Positions 42,315-50,349 of a stretch of 64,000 bases of DNA are shown piece by piece. Source of the DNA: Streptomyces bathyalis (lineage in GTDB: Bacteria > Actinomycetota > Actinomycetes > Streptomycetales > Streptomycetaceae). Both the position numbers and the translations under genes were made by a program. The notes beneath the pieces were generated by a model. That model made no database searches, was not told where the DNA came from, and saw only the letters and a program-made list of their open reading frames with translations. The stretch lies in assembly GCF_015910445.1 (NCBI RefSeq), contig NZ_CP048882.1, forward strand, positions 3,286,001 through 3,350,000. Reading direction: 5' to 3'. How positions within the stretch are numbered: position 1 is the first letter of the stretch; each line of letters begins with the position of its first letter.

Positions 42315-43861
42315 CCTCTCCACCACCCGACCCGGACGCCCCCGGCCGCCCGGACGGCTCCGGCCCCGCTCCCGCGGCCCCCGGCGCCGGCACGCCCTCC
42401 GCGCACACGCCCGGCGAGCCCGACGCGGGCTCACCGGCTGCCTCCGGCTTCGACGTGTTCGACCCCTCCCCCGCTCCGCCGCCCGGCTGCCCCGCCCACG
42501 GTCTCGGTCCGGACGGGCTGCGCCGTCTGTACGGACCCGAGGCGGACGCCGATCCCATCGCGCTGTACGAGAGGCTGCGCAGCGAGCACGGGGCGGTGGC
42601 TCCCGTACTGCTGCCGGGTGACCGGGAGGCGTGGCTGGTGCTGGGGCACCGGGAGAACCTCGAGGTCTCGCGCACGCCCTCCCTCTTCTCCCGCGACTCC
42701 CGCCTGTGGCGCGACATGCAGGAGGGCAAGGTCCCGCCGACGCATCCGCTGGCGCCGCTGACGATGTGGCAGCCGCTGTGCGTCTTCGCCGAGGGCGAGG
42801 AGCACGAGCGGCTGCGCAGGGCCGTCACCGAGAGCCTCGCGCGCTTCGAGGCGCGCGGCATCCGCCGGTACGTGACGCGCTTCGCACACCAGCTGATCGA
42901 CGAGTTCGAGCCGAAGGGACGCGCCGACCTGGTCGAGCAGTTCGCCGACCAGCTGCCGCTGCGCGTGATCACACAGCTCTTCGGCATGCCCGAGCACCAC
43001 GGGCCCCGGCTGATCGAAGCGGCCAAGGACATGATCCGGGGCTCGGAGACCGCCGTGGCGAGCAACGACTACATCACCGAGGCCCTTCAGGACCTGGTGG
43101 ACCGCAAGCGTGCGTCGCCGGGACACGACGTGGCGTCCAAGCTGATCGAGCACCCCGCCCGGCTCACGAACGACGAGGTGCGCGAACACCTTCGGGTGGT
43201 GCTCGTCTCGGCGAACGAGCCGACGGTCAACCTGATCGCGAACACCCTCCGCCTCGTCCTGACCGACCAGCGCTTCCGGGCGACTCTCGCCGGGGGGCAC
43301 ATGACACTGCCCGACGCGCTGGAGCAGGTGCTCTGGGACGAGCCACCCATGACGACGAATATCGGCCGCTGGGCGACGGGCGACGCACAGCTCGCGGGCA
43401 AGACGATCAAGGCCGGAGACATGCTGTTGCTCGGCCTCGCCGCCGGCAACGCCGATCCGCAGATCCGGCCCGACAAGTCCACGCCCATGCACGGCAACCG
43501 CTCGCATCTCGCGTTCAGCGGGGGACCCCACGAGTGCCCGGGCCAGGACCTCGGCAGGGCGATCGTGGACACCGGGATCGACACGCTCCTCACGCGCATC
43601 CCGGATCTGCGGCTGGCCGTCCCGGAGGAACATCTGAAGTGGGAGACCGCGCTGATGTCCCGGCGGCTGGTCGCGCTCCCCGTGGAGTTCGCCGCACGCC
43701 GCACCAACACCACGGGACGCCAGGGACCGGGCGTCCCCTCCGTCGAACTTCCGCCGCTGCAGCCGCAGGAGCCGGCCTCCGTGCCGATGCCCCCGGTCGC
43801 ACCGCCGCCCGTCCACACCTCGTGGTGGACGCGGCTGAAGCGGAAACTGCGGGGGTGGTGA
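42311..43861 (+). CDS. cvnE: Conservon cytochrome P450
   Basis: The 516-residue P450 has the heme-binding FSGGPHECPGQDLGR and a modified I-helix VLVSANEPTVNLIANT in place of AGxDT. An N-terminal Pro/Ala-rich extension of about 60 residues precedes the P450 fold, and a Pro-rich basic tail (WWTRLKRKLRGW) ends it. Some conservons encode such a fifth, P450 member, whose substrate is unknown. The altered I-helix Thr region may affect oxygen activation. It is translationally coupled to cvnD. Confidence 0.93.
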   Translation: MTSPPPDPDAPGRPDGSGPAPAAPGAGTPSAHTPGEPDAGSPAASGFDVFDPSPAPPPGCPAHGLGPDGLRRLYGPEADADPIALYERLRSEHGAVAPVLLPGDREAWLVLGHRENLEVSRTPSLFSRDSRLWRDMQEGKVPPTHPLAPLTMWQPLCVFAEGEEHERLRRAVTESLARFEARGIRRYVTRFAHQLIDEFEPKGRADLVEQFADQLPLRVITQLFGMPEHHGPRLIEAAKDMIRGSETAVASNDYITEALQDLVDRKRASPGHDVASKLIEHPARLTNDEVREHLRVVLVSANEPTVNLIANTLRLVLTDQRFRATLAGGHMTLPDALEQVLWDEPPMTTNIGRWATGDAQLAGKTIKAGDMLLLGLAAGNADPQIRPDKSTPMHGNRSHLAFSGGPHECPGQDLGRAIVDTGIDTLLTRIPDLRLAVPEEHLKWETALMSRRLVALPVEFAARRTNTTGRQGPGVPSVELPPLQPQEPASVPMPPVAPPPVHTSWWTRLKRKLRGW

Positions 43862-44238
43862 CGGGGGCGGGGGAGACCAACCACGTCCGGGATGTCTGCA
43901 ATGCCCGGCCTTATTCGGCCACTGGCGTCAACTCGCCTCCTACTGGTGATAGTTGAACGTGTAATGGCGGGTGACCAGGGGGAAGCCTTCCTGTGGCCAT
44001 AACGGATCCGCAGGTTCCGCCTGTTTTCCCGTGGCCGAACAGCCCCTTGATGGAGTGGTGATGTCCATGTAGCAGACGGTGACGTGCCGCCCGCCCGCAG
44101 CCGCGGACGGGCGCTGTTTCCGCAGGCAGGACGTGCTATTGGCCGGTTATACCCGGTGCAGGGGGCCACGGAGAGGTCAACTGCCGAGAGGTTGAGTGGA
44201 AGGCGGCGGGAGCCGCCGGATTACTGAGGTGATCGACA
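43862..44238. promoter_or_regulatory. Region between conservon P450 and terpene synthase
   Basis: No gene is supported in these 377 nt. Hairpins are visible: TCAAC..GTTGA (about 44177-44195) and GGCGGC-GGGA-GCCGCC at 44202-44217, the latter 21 nt upstream of the terpene synthase GTG. They may form a leader structure. A GCCGCCCG..CGGGCGC hairpin near 44090-44115 could be a weak terminator of the conservon. Confidence 0.5.
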
Positions 44239-45342
44239 GTGGAGCACGGCTTGATCGTGCCACCCGTTTTTTCTCCCATCCCACCCGCGATACACCCTCG
44301 CCACGAAGCGATCAACGAGCGAACCACGGCCTGGGCCAACACCTTCTCCATCGGCTCCCCGGAGCTGCGGGAGAAGCTGGTCGTCCACGACATCGGCACC
44401 TTCGCCGCCCGGGTCCTGCCCGAGGGCCGCGAGGAGGTCGTCTCGATACTCGCGGACTTCATCATCTGGCTCTTCGGCGTCGACGACGGCCTCTGCGAGG
44501 AGGGCGAACTCGGCAAGGACCCCGCGGAGTTGGTGGGTGAGCTGTCCAGGATGCTGCGCGTCGCGCAGAACCCGGACGTGCCGATGCTCTCCGAGAACCC
44601 CCTCGCGGCGGGGCTGAGAGATCTGCGCCACCGCGTCTCGCGGTACGCGACCCCGGGCCAGGAGGCCCGCTGGGTGGACGCACTGCGCGAGTACTTCCTC
44701 TCCGTCGTGTGGGAGGCCTCCCACCGCAGCCGGGAGACGGTGCCCGGCCTGAACGACTACACGCTGATGCGCCTCTACGACGGCGCCACGTCCGTCGTCC
44801 TGCCCTTGCTGGAGATGGGGCACGGGTACGAGCTGCATCCCAACGAGCGGGACAGCACGGCAGTTCGCGCCGCCGCCGAGATGGCGTACTTCATCATCAC
44901 GTGGGACAACGACCTCTTCTCGTACCACAAGGAGAGCCGGGCCCAGCAGTACTACCTCAACGTCCTGCGAGTGCTGGAGAACGAGCAACAACTCACCCCC
45001 GCCGAGGCGTTGTCCCATGCGGTCGCCCAACGCGACCGCGTCATGTGCCTGTTCCTGCGGGTACGGGACGAACTCGCCGCGACGGGGAGCCCTCAGCTGC
45101 GCCAATACCTGGAGAACCTGGGGACGTTCATCCGCGGGGCCCAGGACTGGGGCATCAGTTCGCACCGCTACACGACACCGGACGACCCCGCCGACCTGCC
45201 CTCGACGTTCTGCGACACCCCCACCGACGACAGCGACGAGGCCCTCGACATCCCTGCCGTCGCATGGTGGTGGGACGTTCTCCCCGAGAGGGAAACGTTT
45301 CAGCCGTCGCATGGCGAATTCCGCACCTCCGCAACGGTCTGA
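44239..45342 (+). CDS. Class I terpene synthase
   Basis: The 367-residue protein has the Asp-rich motif in FIIWLFGVDDGLCEEGE (residues about 75-91) and the NSE triad in WDNDLFSYHKESR, the two metal-binding motifs of bacterial class I terpene cyclases. The length suits a sesquiterpene cyclase, but diterpene or other prenyl substrates are possible. The GTG at 44239 follows GAGG. A P450 lies 280 nt downstream on the same strand, so oxidation of the hydrocarbon is likely. Product unknown. It does not look like an epi-isozizaene or geosmin synthase. Confidence 0.93.
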   Translation: MEHGLIVPPVFSPIPPAIHPRHEAINERTTAWANTFSIGSPELREKLVVHDIGTFAARVLPEGREEVVSILADFIIWLFGVDDGLCEEGELGKDPAELVGELSRMLRVAQNPDVPMLSENPLAAGLRDLRHRVSRYATPGQEARWVDALREYFLSVVWEASHRSRETVPGLNDYTLMRLYDGATSVVLPLLEMGHGYELHPNERDSTAVRAAAEMAYFIITWDNDLFSYHKESRAQQYYLNVLRVLENEQQLTPAEALSHAVAQRDRVMCLFLRVRDELAATGSPQLRQYLENLGTFIRGAQDWGISSHRYTTPDDPADLPSTFCDTPTDDSDEALDIPAVAWWWDVLPERETFQPSHGEFRTSATV

Positions 45343-45622
45343 ACCCGCGCGGAAACCCCGGCCCACGCACATCCGCGGCCACGCACACTGCACGGACCCG
45401 AGCACCGATCATGCGCTGACCGACGCACCGCCGTAAGTCCGAAGCACACCAAGCAACGCCGGCCATGCCGGCACCGAAGCCCAGCGCGCCCACAGAGCAC
45501 CGAAGACCCGTACGCCTGCACGCCTTTGACCCGCACCGGCCCTCGTCACGTACCACCGAAATCGAATATCGGCTGCACCTCCACCCCGGACCCCCCACCT
45601 CTTGCCCGAAGGAGCTGCGAAC

Positions 45623-46966
45623 GTGAGTGCTGCACTGAAGGCTGTCCCCCTGGCCCCGAACCGACGCCCCCTGATCGGCCACGCCCTCCCCCTGCTACGG
45701 CAGCCCCTCGACTTCATGAAGTCGCTCCGAGATACCGGCGACCTCGTACGGGTCGACGTCGGAACCCTGCCCATCTACTTCGTCACCAGCGCGGAGCTCA
45801 CCCATGAGCTGCTCGTCACCAAGGCGCGCAACTTCGACAAGGGCCGCTTCTTCATACGGGCACGCACCCTCGTCGGCGACGCGCTGCCCACCGCACCCTC
45901 GGACATCCACAAGCGGCACCGAAGGCTGATGCAGCCGATGTTCCACCACGCCCGCATCGCCGGGTACGCGAACGTCATGGCCACCCGCGCGAACGCGATG
46001 GCCGAGTCGTGGAAACCGGGCGAGACCGTCGCCGTCGACGAGGAACTGGCCCAGTTCTCCGTGGCCACGCTCGCCGAGACGATGTTCTCCGCGGAGATCA
46101 GCCGTCCCGCCGCCGAGGCCGTCATCCGCGACGTCCCGATCCTGCTGAAGAACGCGCTCGTTCGGGCCGTCACGCCGAGGCTCATGGACCGGATGCCGAT
46201 CCCCGCCAACCGCCGCTTCGACACCGCGGCGGCACGGCTGCGCAAGGTCATCGACGACGTCATCGCGATCTCCCACCAGCAAGGGGACGAGGACAACGAG
46301 GACCTGCTGTCCCTGCTCATGGCCGCGCGCGACGCCGACACCGGGGACACGCTCAGCGACCGCGAGGTGCGCGACGAACTCGTCGCGATCATGTTCGCGG
46401 GCACCGAGACGACGGCCTCCACGCTCGCCTGGACCTTCCACGAGCTCGCCACGCACCCCGAGGTCGAGGACCAGCTGCTGGCCGAGATCGAGTCGGTGCT
46501 CGGGGACCGTCCCGTCACCTTCGAGGACGTCCCCAAGCTCGAGTACATGGACCGGGTGCTGCGCGAGATCTCCCGGATGCACTCGGTGCCGCTGCTCATG
46601 CGCCAGGCCACCGCACCCGTCGAACTCGGCGGTACGGAGATGCCCGTGGGCACCGAGCTCGCCTTCAGCCTCTACGCGCTCCACCGCGACGCGCGCCTGT
46701 ACGAGGACCCCGAGCGCTTCGACCCGGACCGCTGGCTTCCGGAGCACGGCGCGAAGGTGCCGCGCGAGGGCTACATCCCGTTCGGCGCCGGCAACCGCAA
46801 GTGCATCGGCGACGGCTTCGCCTGGACGGAGATCGTCATCACCCTTGCGACCGTTCTGCGGCGCTGGAGGTTCCAGCGGGTGCCGGGCCACACCGTCAAG
46901 GAGGTCGCCTCGGCGGTCGCGCACCCCGACAGCCTCCCCATGACCGTGCTGCCCAGGGAGGGGTGA
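45623..46966 (+). CDS. Cytochrome P450, probable terpene hydroxylase
   Basis: The 447-residue P450 has the I-helix VAIMFAGTETTASTLAW, the ExxR motif in VLREISRMHS, and the heme site YIPFGAGNRKCIGDGFAW. It is of the P450 type with the PERF-like segment DPERFDPDRW, as in pentalenene oxygenase relatives. The GTG at 45623 follows AAGGAG; a TTG upstream is less likely. Its position after the terpene synthase suggests oxidation of the cyclised terpene. Confidence 0.93.
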   Translation: MSAALKAVPLAPNRRPLIGHALPLLRQPLDFMKSLRDTGDLVRVDVGTLPIYFVTSAELTHELLVTKARNFDKGRFFIRARTLVGDALPTAPSDIHKRHRRLMQPMFHHARIAGYANVMATRANAMAESWKPGETVAVDEELAQFSVATLAETMFSAEISRPAAEAVIRDVPILLKNALVRAVTPRLMDRMPIPANRRFDTAAARLRKVIDDVIAISHQQGDEDNEDLLSLLMAARDADTGDTLSDREVRDELVAIMFAGTETTASTLAWTFHELATHPEVEDQLLAEIESVLGDRPVTFEDVPKLEYMDRVLREISRMHSVPLLMRQATAPVELGGTEMPVGTELAFSLYALHRDARLYEDPERFDPDRWLPEHGAKVPREGYIPFGAGNRKCIGDGFAWTEIVITLATVLRRWRFQRVPGHTVKEVASAVAHPDSLPMTVLPREG

Positions 46967-47038
46967 GCCGCGGTCCCGGGCCGGGCGGTCCCGCACGGGG
47001 GAGTGGACCGTTCGCCGGGTGCCGGGTCATGGTGAGGC

Positions 47039-48040
47039 ATGCTGCTTCGCCAGTTGGAATACCTGGTCGCGCTGGCCAGGGAACGTCACTTCGCGCGTGC
47101 GGCGGCCGCTTGCTTCGTCTCGCAGCCGTCGCTCTCCGCGGGCATCCGCAAGCTGGAACGTGAGCTGGACGTACCGATCGTCCAGCACGGCGCGCGTTTC
47201 CAGGGCCTGACGCCCGAGGGCGAACGCGTCCTGCTGTGGGCCCACCGCATACTCGGCGACCGCGACGCCCTCCAGCAGGAGATCGCCGCGATGCACGGAC
47301 GCCTCACCGGCACCCTGCGGCTCGGCGCCATCCCCACGGCGCTCACCGTCACCTCGCTGCTGACCACGCCCTTCTGCGAGCGCCACCCCGAGGCGGGCGT
47401 ACGTCTGGAATCGCTCTCCTCGCGCGAGATCATGCGCCGGCTCGCGGAGTTCGAGATCGACGCGGCACTCACCTACCTGGACGACGAGACCCTGCAGGGC
47501 GTGCACAAGCTGCCGCTGTACGAGGAGCGCTACGTCCTGCTCACGCCGGAGGACGAGCCGGTCACCGCCGACGGCGACGGCGACGGATATGCCGGCTCCC
47601 CCGGCGACAGCGACGGATATGCCGGCTCCACCGGCGACGGCGAAGAGGTGGTGAGCTGGTCGCAGGCCGCGCGGCTACCGCTGTGCCTGCTCTCTCCTCG
47701 CATGCGCAACCGCCGCATCCTCGACGGGCTCTTCGCCGCGGACGGCGCCTCGGTCTCCCCCGCCGTCGAGTCCGACACCGTCGACGGCCTCTACGCGCAC
47801 CTCGCGTCGGGACGCTGGTCGAGCGTGATCTCCCACGCGTGGCTGCACATGTTCGGCATCCCCGCAGGCATGCGCGTTGTGCGGCTGCACGGCGACGGCG
47901 ACAGCAGGCCGCGCGTCGGCCTGGTCTTCGCGGCCCACGAACCGCGGCCCGCCATGGTCCGCGCGCTGCTGGAAGTGGCGGAAGGCGCACGCGTACGGGA
48001 CTCGCTGGACGAGCTGCTCAGCGCCCACCTCGGGTCATAG
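47039..48040 (+). CDS. LysR-family regulator with a repeat insertion
   Basis: The 333-residue LysR-type regulator begins MLLRQLEYLVALARERHFARAAAACFVSQPSLSAGIRKLE. An insertion at about residues 177-201 in the sensor domain holds two copies of a decapeptide (DGYAGSPGDS, DGYAGSTGDG) encoded by near-identical 30-bp DNA repeats. Such Gly/Asp-rich loops are absent from typical family members. It may regulate the terpene/P450 genes or act on the palindrome just downstream at 48048-48061. Confidence 0.92.
   Translation: MLLRQLEYLVALARERHFARAAAACFVSQPSLSAGIRKLERELDVPIVQHGARFQGLTPEGERVLLWAHRILGDRDALQQEIAAMHGRLTGTLRLGAIPTALTVTSLLTTPFCERHPEAGVRLESLSSREIMRRLAEFEIDAALTYLDDETLQGVHKLPLYEERYVLLTPEDEPVTADGDGDGYAGSPGDSDGYAGSTGDGEEVVSWSQAARLPLCLLSPRMRNRRILDGLFAADGASVSPAVESDTVDGLYAHLASGRWSSVISHAWLHMFGIPAGMRVVRLHGDGDSRPRVGLVFAAHEPRPAMVRALLEVAEGARVRDSLDELLSAHLGS
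47570..47642 (+). repeat. Two-copy 30-bp tandem repeat inside the LysR gene
   Basis: Copies share GACGGATATGCCGGCTCC and encode DGYAGSxGD units. It lies in frame in the sensor domain and may vary in copy number between strains. Confidence 0.8.
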
Positions 48041-48348
48041 GCGCCGGCTATGCAGGCATAGGGAGGTTTGCTTTGACCCCCGCGCGGTGGACGGAGATGC
48101 TGGTCGAGCGCTTGCACCCCTGCTCCGCGGCCGGGGAGAGCGCGAGAGCCAGGCGGCGCCTGACCGCGCCCGGTCCGCCCCGACCGGGAGGCACTCCCCC
48201 TGGGCCCTTGGGGCCCCGGGGGGGGACCCCCAGCCTGGTGGCCCGAAGGGCCCCGGAGAGAGCCCGGGGTCCTTCCGTCACCGCCCCCGCGGCGACGACT
48301 TCGGAAACGCGCCCAGCTGGAAGCCGCTGCGCCGGTACGGGTGCGCCG
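48041..48348. promoter_or_regulatory. Intergenic region downstream of LysR with a palindrome
   Basis: CTATGC-AG-GCATAG at 48048-48061 is a perfect 6-2-6 palindrome just after the LysR stop. The rest is C/G-rich runs (48181-48270) without a credible gene; such GC-homopolymer segments often mark terminators or degenerate repeats. Confidence 0.5.
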
Positions 48349-48924
48349 TCACTCGGGACGCCGGCCGCGGAAGCGCAGGCCGCCGCTCTCCGGGTGCCGG
48401 TCGACCAGTACATCGGTGAAGCCCGCCGCCTCCAGCCGTCCCGGAAGCGTCTTCGGGGGCAGCGTGTTCATCGTGTCGCCGATGTGCAGCAGCCGGAAAC
48501 GGAAGTTGGGCTGGCTGTCGCTGCCCGCGAAGATCCCGCCGGGACGCAGCACACGGAAGGCCTCGCGGAAGATCTTGTCCTGCGTCGGGACCTCCGGCAC
48601 GTGGTGGAGCATCGTGAAGCAGACCACGGATGAGAAGCCGCCGTCCGGCAACGGCAGATCCGAGGCGTCACCGTGGATGATGCGGGCACGCTCGCCCCAA
48701 CTCTCCCGCAGCAGACGCGTGGTGTCCCCGTCGATCTCCACGGCGGTGAGGCTGGGGACCTGCTCGACCAGTACGCGGAGGTTGGCGCCGTACCCGGGGC
48801 CGAGTTCCAGTACCTCGTCGCCCAGTTCGACGTCCTCGAGGGCCCAGGGCAGCAGACGGTCACGCACGCCCTGCGCCCACTTCTCGGAGCTGCACAACCT
48901 TCGATGTGCTCGGTTCATCGGCAT
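48349..48924 (-). CDS. Class I SAM-dependent methyltransferase
   Basis: The 191-residue protein has EVLELGPGYGANLRVL (motif I), VEIDGDTTRLL and SSVVCFTMLHHVPE followed by FRVLRPGGIFAGSDS, as in the UbiE/COQ5-like class. The ATG at 48924 begins MPMNRAHRRLCSSEKWAQGV. Small-molecule methylation is likely but the substrate is unknown. It is single and not obviously tied to its neighbours. Confidence 0.9.
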   Translation of the reverse strand: MPMNRAHRRLCSSEKWAQGVRDRLLPWALEDVELGDEVLELGPGYGANLRVLVEQVPSLTAVEIDGDTTRLLRESWGERARIIHGDASDLPLPDGGFSSVVCFTMLHHVPEVPTQDKIFREAFRVLRPGGIFAGSDSQPNFRFRLLHIGDTMNTLPPKTLPGRLEAAGFTDVLVDRHPESGGLRFRGRRPE

Positions 48925-49060
48925 GAGCAGACGCTACGGCCCGGGTGACCGTCCCGCTACGCTCCGGACACGAGCTCGTCGGCGCTCCACGCCTCGGCCC
49001 GCGCCGCGCCTCGGCCGCGCCGCGACCGTTCCCGAACCGGCGAGGACGTGCCGCAGGCCG

Positions 49061-50191
49061 CTACTCATACATCACGTACTCCGGTTCCGGGCGCAGCTTC
49101 AGGACCTCCGGCGGCTTCATCAGGCGGGAGCCCTCGGCGTCCTCCTCGTAGAAGAGCTTGAATCCGGTGTGGAGTCCGTCGGGCATGTCCTCGACGAGCT
49201 GCCGCCACGTGGCCCGCTTGAGTCCGGGGGATCCTATGCCGTCGGCGCTCTTGATCAACGTGACGCCGTCCGCGGGGCGCAGCTTCTTCTCGTCGCTGAG
49301 GACGGACGTGGCGACCTGGTGGAAGACGAGCGGCTTGTGCGGCAGATCGTGCTCGTCGACGAGCTTCGACAGGTGGTCGGCGACGTCGTTGATCTCGCCG
49401 CCGCCGGTGCGTCCGTATGTCTCGCCGGGCGTCTGGCCGGGGCCCATGTCCCATTCGGGGTCGAGGGCCACTCCTACGTCGGGGTGTTCCAGCCATTCCT
49501 CCAGTGCCCTGACCTCGTCGAGCATCCCGGCGCGTCCGGGCTGGATGTTCAGCAGCAGCAACGCGTCGTTCTTGCGGGCGAGTTCGTGGAAGCGGCGGAT
49601 CGTCTTCCCGGGGGTCCGGGTGCGGTACTCGCCGTCGGGGCCCGCGTTCGGGTTGGCCACGGTGGCGAGGAGTTCCAGCACGGGCAGCGCCTCGCGGCCC
49701 CCGGCATACTTGCGCGCGGTCTTCTCGATCTCGGAGGCCCGCTTGCCCGGATCGCCGTCGCCGAGGCGGCCCAGCGCCGGAGCTCCCGGCAGCCCGCAGT
49801 AGCCGACCAGCCGGTACTTCGGGAACAACTCCCGGCCGCCGCGAGGCAGTTGAGGCCGCTTCCTGGTCCGCCGCGGCTTCGGGGACCTTGACGGCGAGGC
49901 GCTGCGCCCGCCGTCACGTGCCGAACTCGCGCCGCCCTTCGCGTCGTCGGGCCGCGAGGGGGAGGACGTGCCGCAACCCGTGACCACGCCGATCCCGGCG
50001 GCCGCTCCGGCCGCGAGCAGTCCCCTGCGGCTCGGCGGTCCGGACGGTGCCGTCGGCGGAGCCGGTGGCGTCGGCGGGGGCGGTGGCGGTGGCGCCCAAC
50101 TTCCCCCTGGCGCAGAGCTGTTGGTCCTGGTCCCGTCGGATCCGTCCTGCCCGTGCCGTGCCGTCGGCTCACCGTTCGTCCCGTCAGCCAC
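49061..50191 (-). CDS. Exported lipoprotein of unknown function
   Basis: The 376-residue protein has a 50-residue Gly/Pro-rich N-terminal leader, then a Tat-like signal SRRGLLAAG at residues 54-62 and a lipobox VTGC with C73. The mature part reads like a TIM-barrel enzyme of the glycosidase type (LVGYCGLPGAPALGRLG, VALDPEWDMG, PLVFHQVATSV), with E and D residues at strand ends. I chose the GTG at 50191 because of a perfect GGAGG site. The long leader before the signal is unusual. It is divergent from the S9 peptidase. Confidence 0.8.
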   Translation of the reverse strand: MADGTNGEPTARHGQDGSDGTRTNSSAPGGSWAPPPPPPPTPPAPPTAPSGPPSRRGLLAAGAAAGIGVVTGCGTSSPSRPDDAKGGASSARDGGRSASPSRSPKPRRTRKRPQLPRGGRELFPKYRLVGYCGLPGAPALGRLGDGDPGKRASEIEKTARKYAGGREALPVLELLATVANPNAGPDGEYRTRTPGKTIRRFHELARKNDALLLLNIQPGRAGMLDEVRALEEWLEHPDVGVALDPEWDMGPGQTPGETYGRTGGGEINDVADHLSKLVDEHDLPHKPLVFHQVATSVLSDEKKLRPADGVTLIKSADGIGSPGLKRATWRQLVEDMPDGLHTGFKLFYEEDAEGSRLMKPPEVLKLRPEPEYVMYE

Positions 50192-50349
50192 GTCGCCTCC
50201 GTCCGCCCGGTCGGTGCGTCTTGCGTGCGCGTACGTAGGTCCCCGTCCCGTCTGCTTGTCCCGCGGGCCCCGCCCCGAAACGATGTTGATCCCGCCACGT
50301 ACGGCGGCCCCCGCCCTCGCGGCGTCCGCTCCCGGCGCAGAATGGGCAC

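Noticed and set aside
44239-46966. Albaflavenone-type pair (epi-isozizaene synthase and CYP170)
   Set aside because: The cyclase sequence, its DDGLCEEG motif and the P450 do not resemble that pair closely, so the product is left open.
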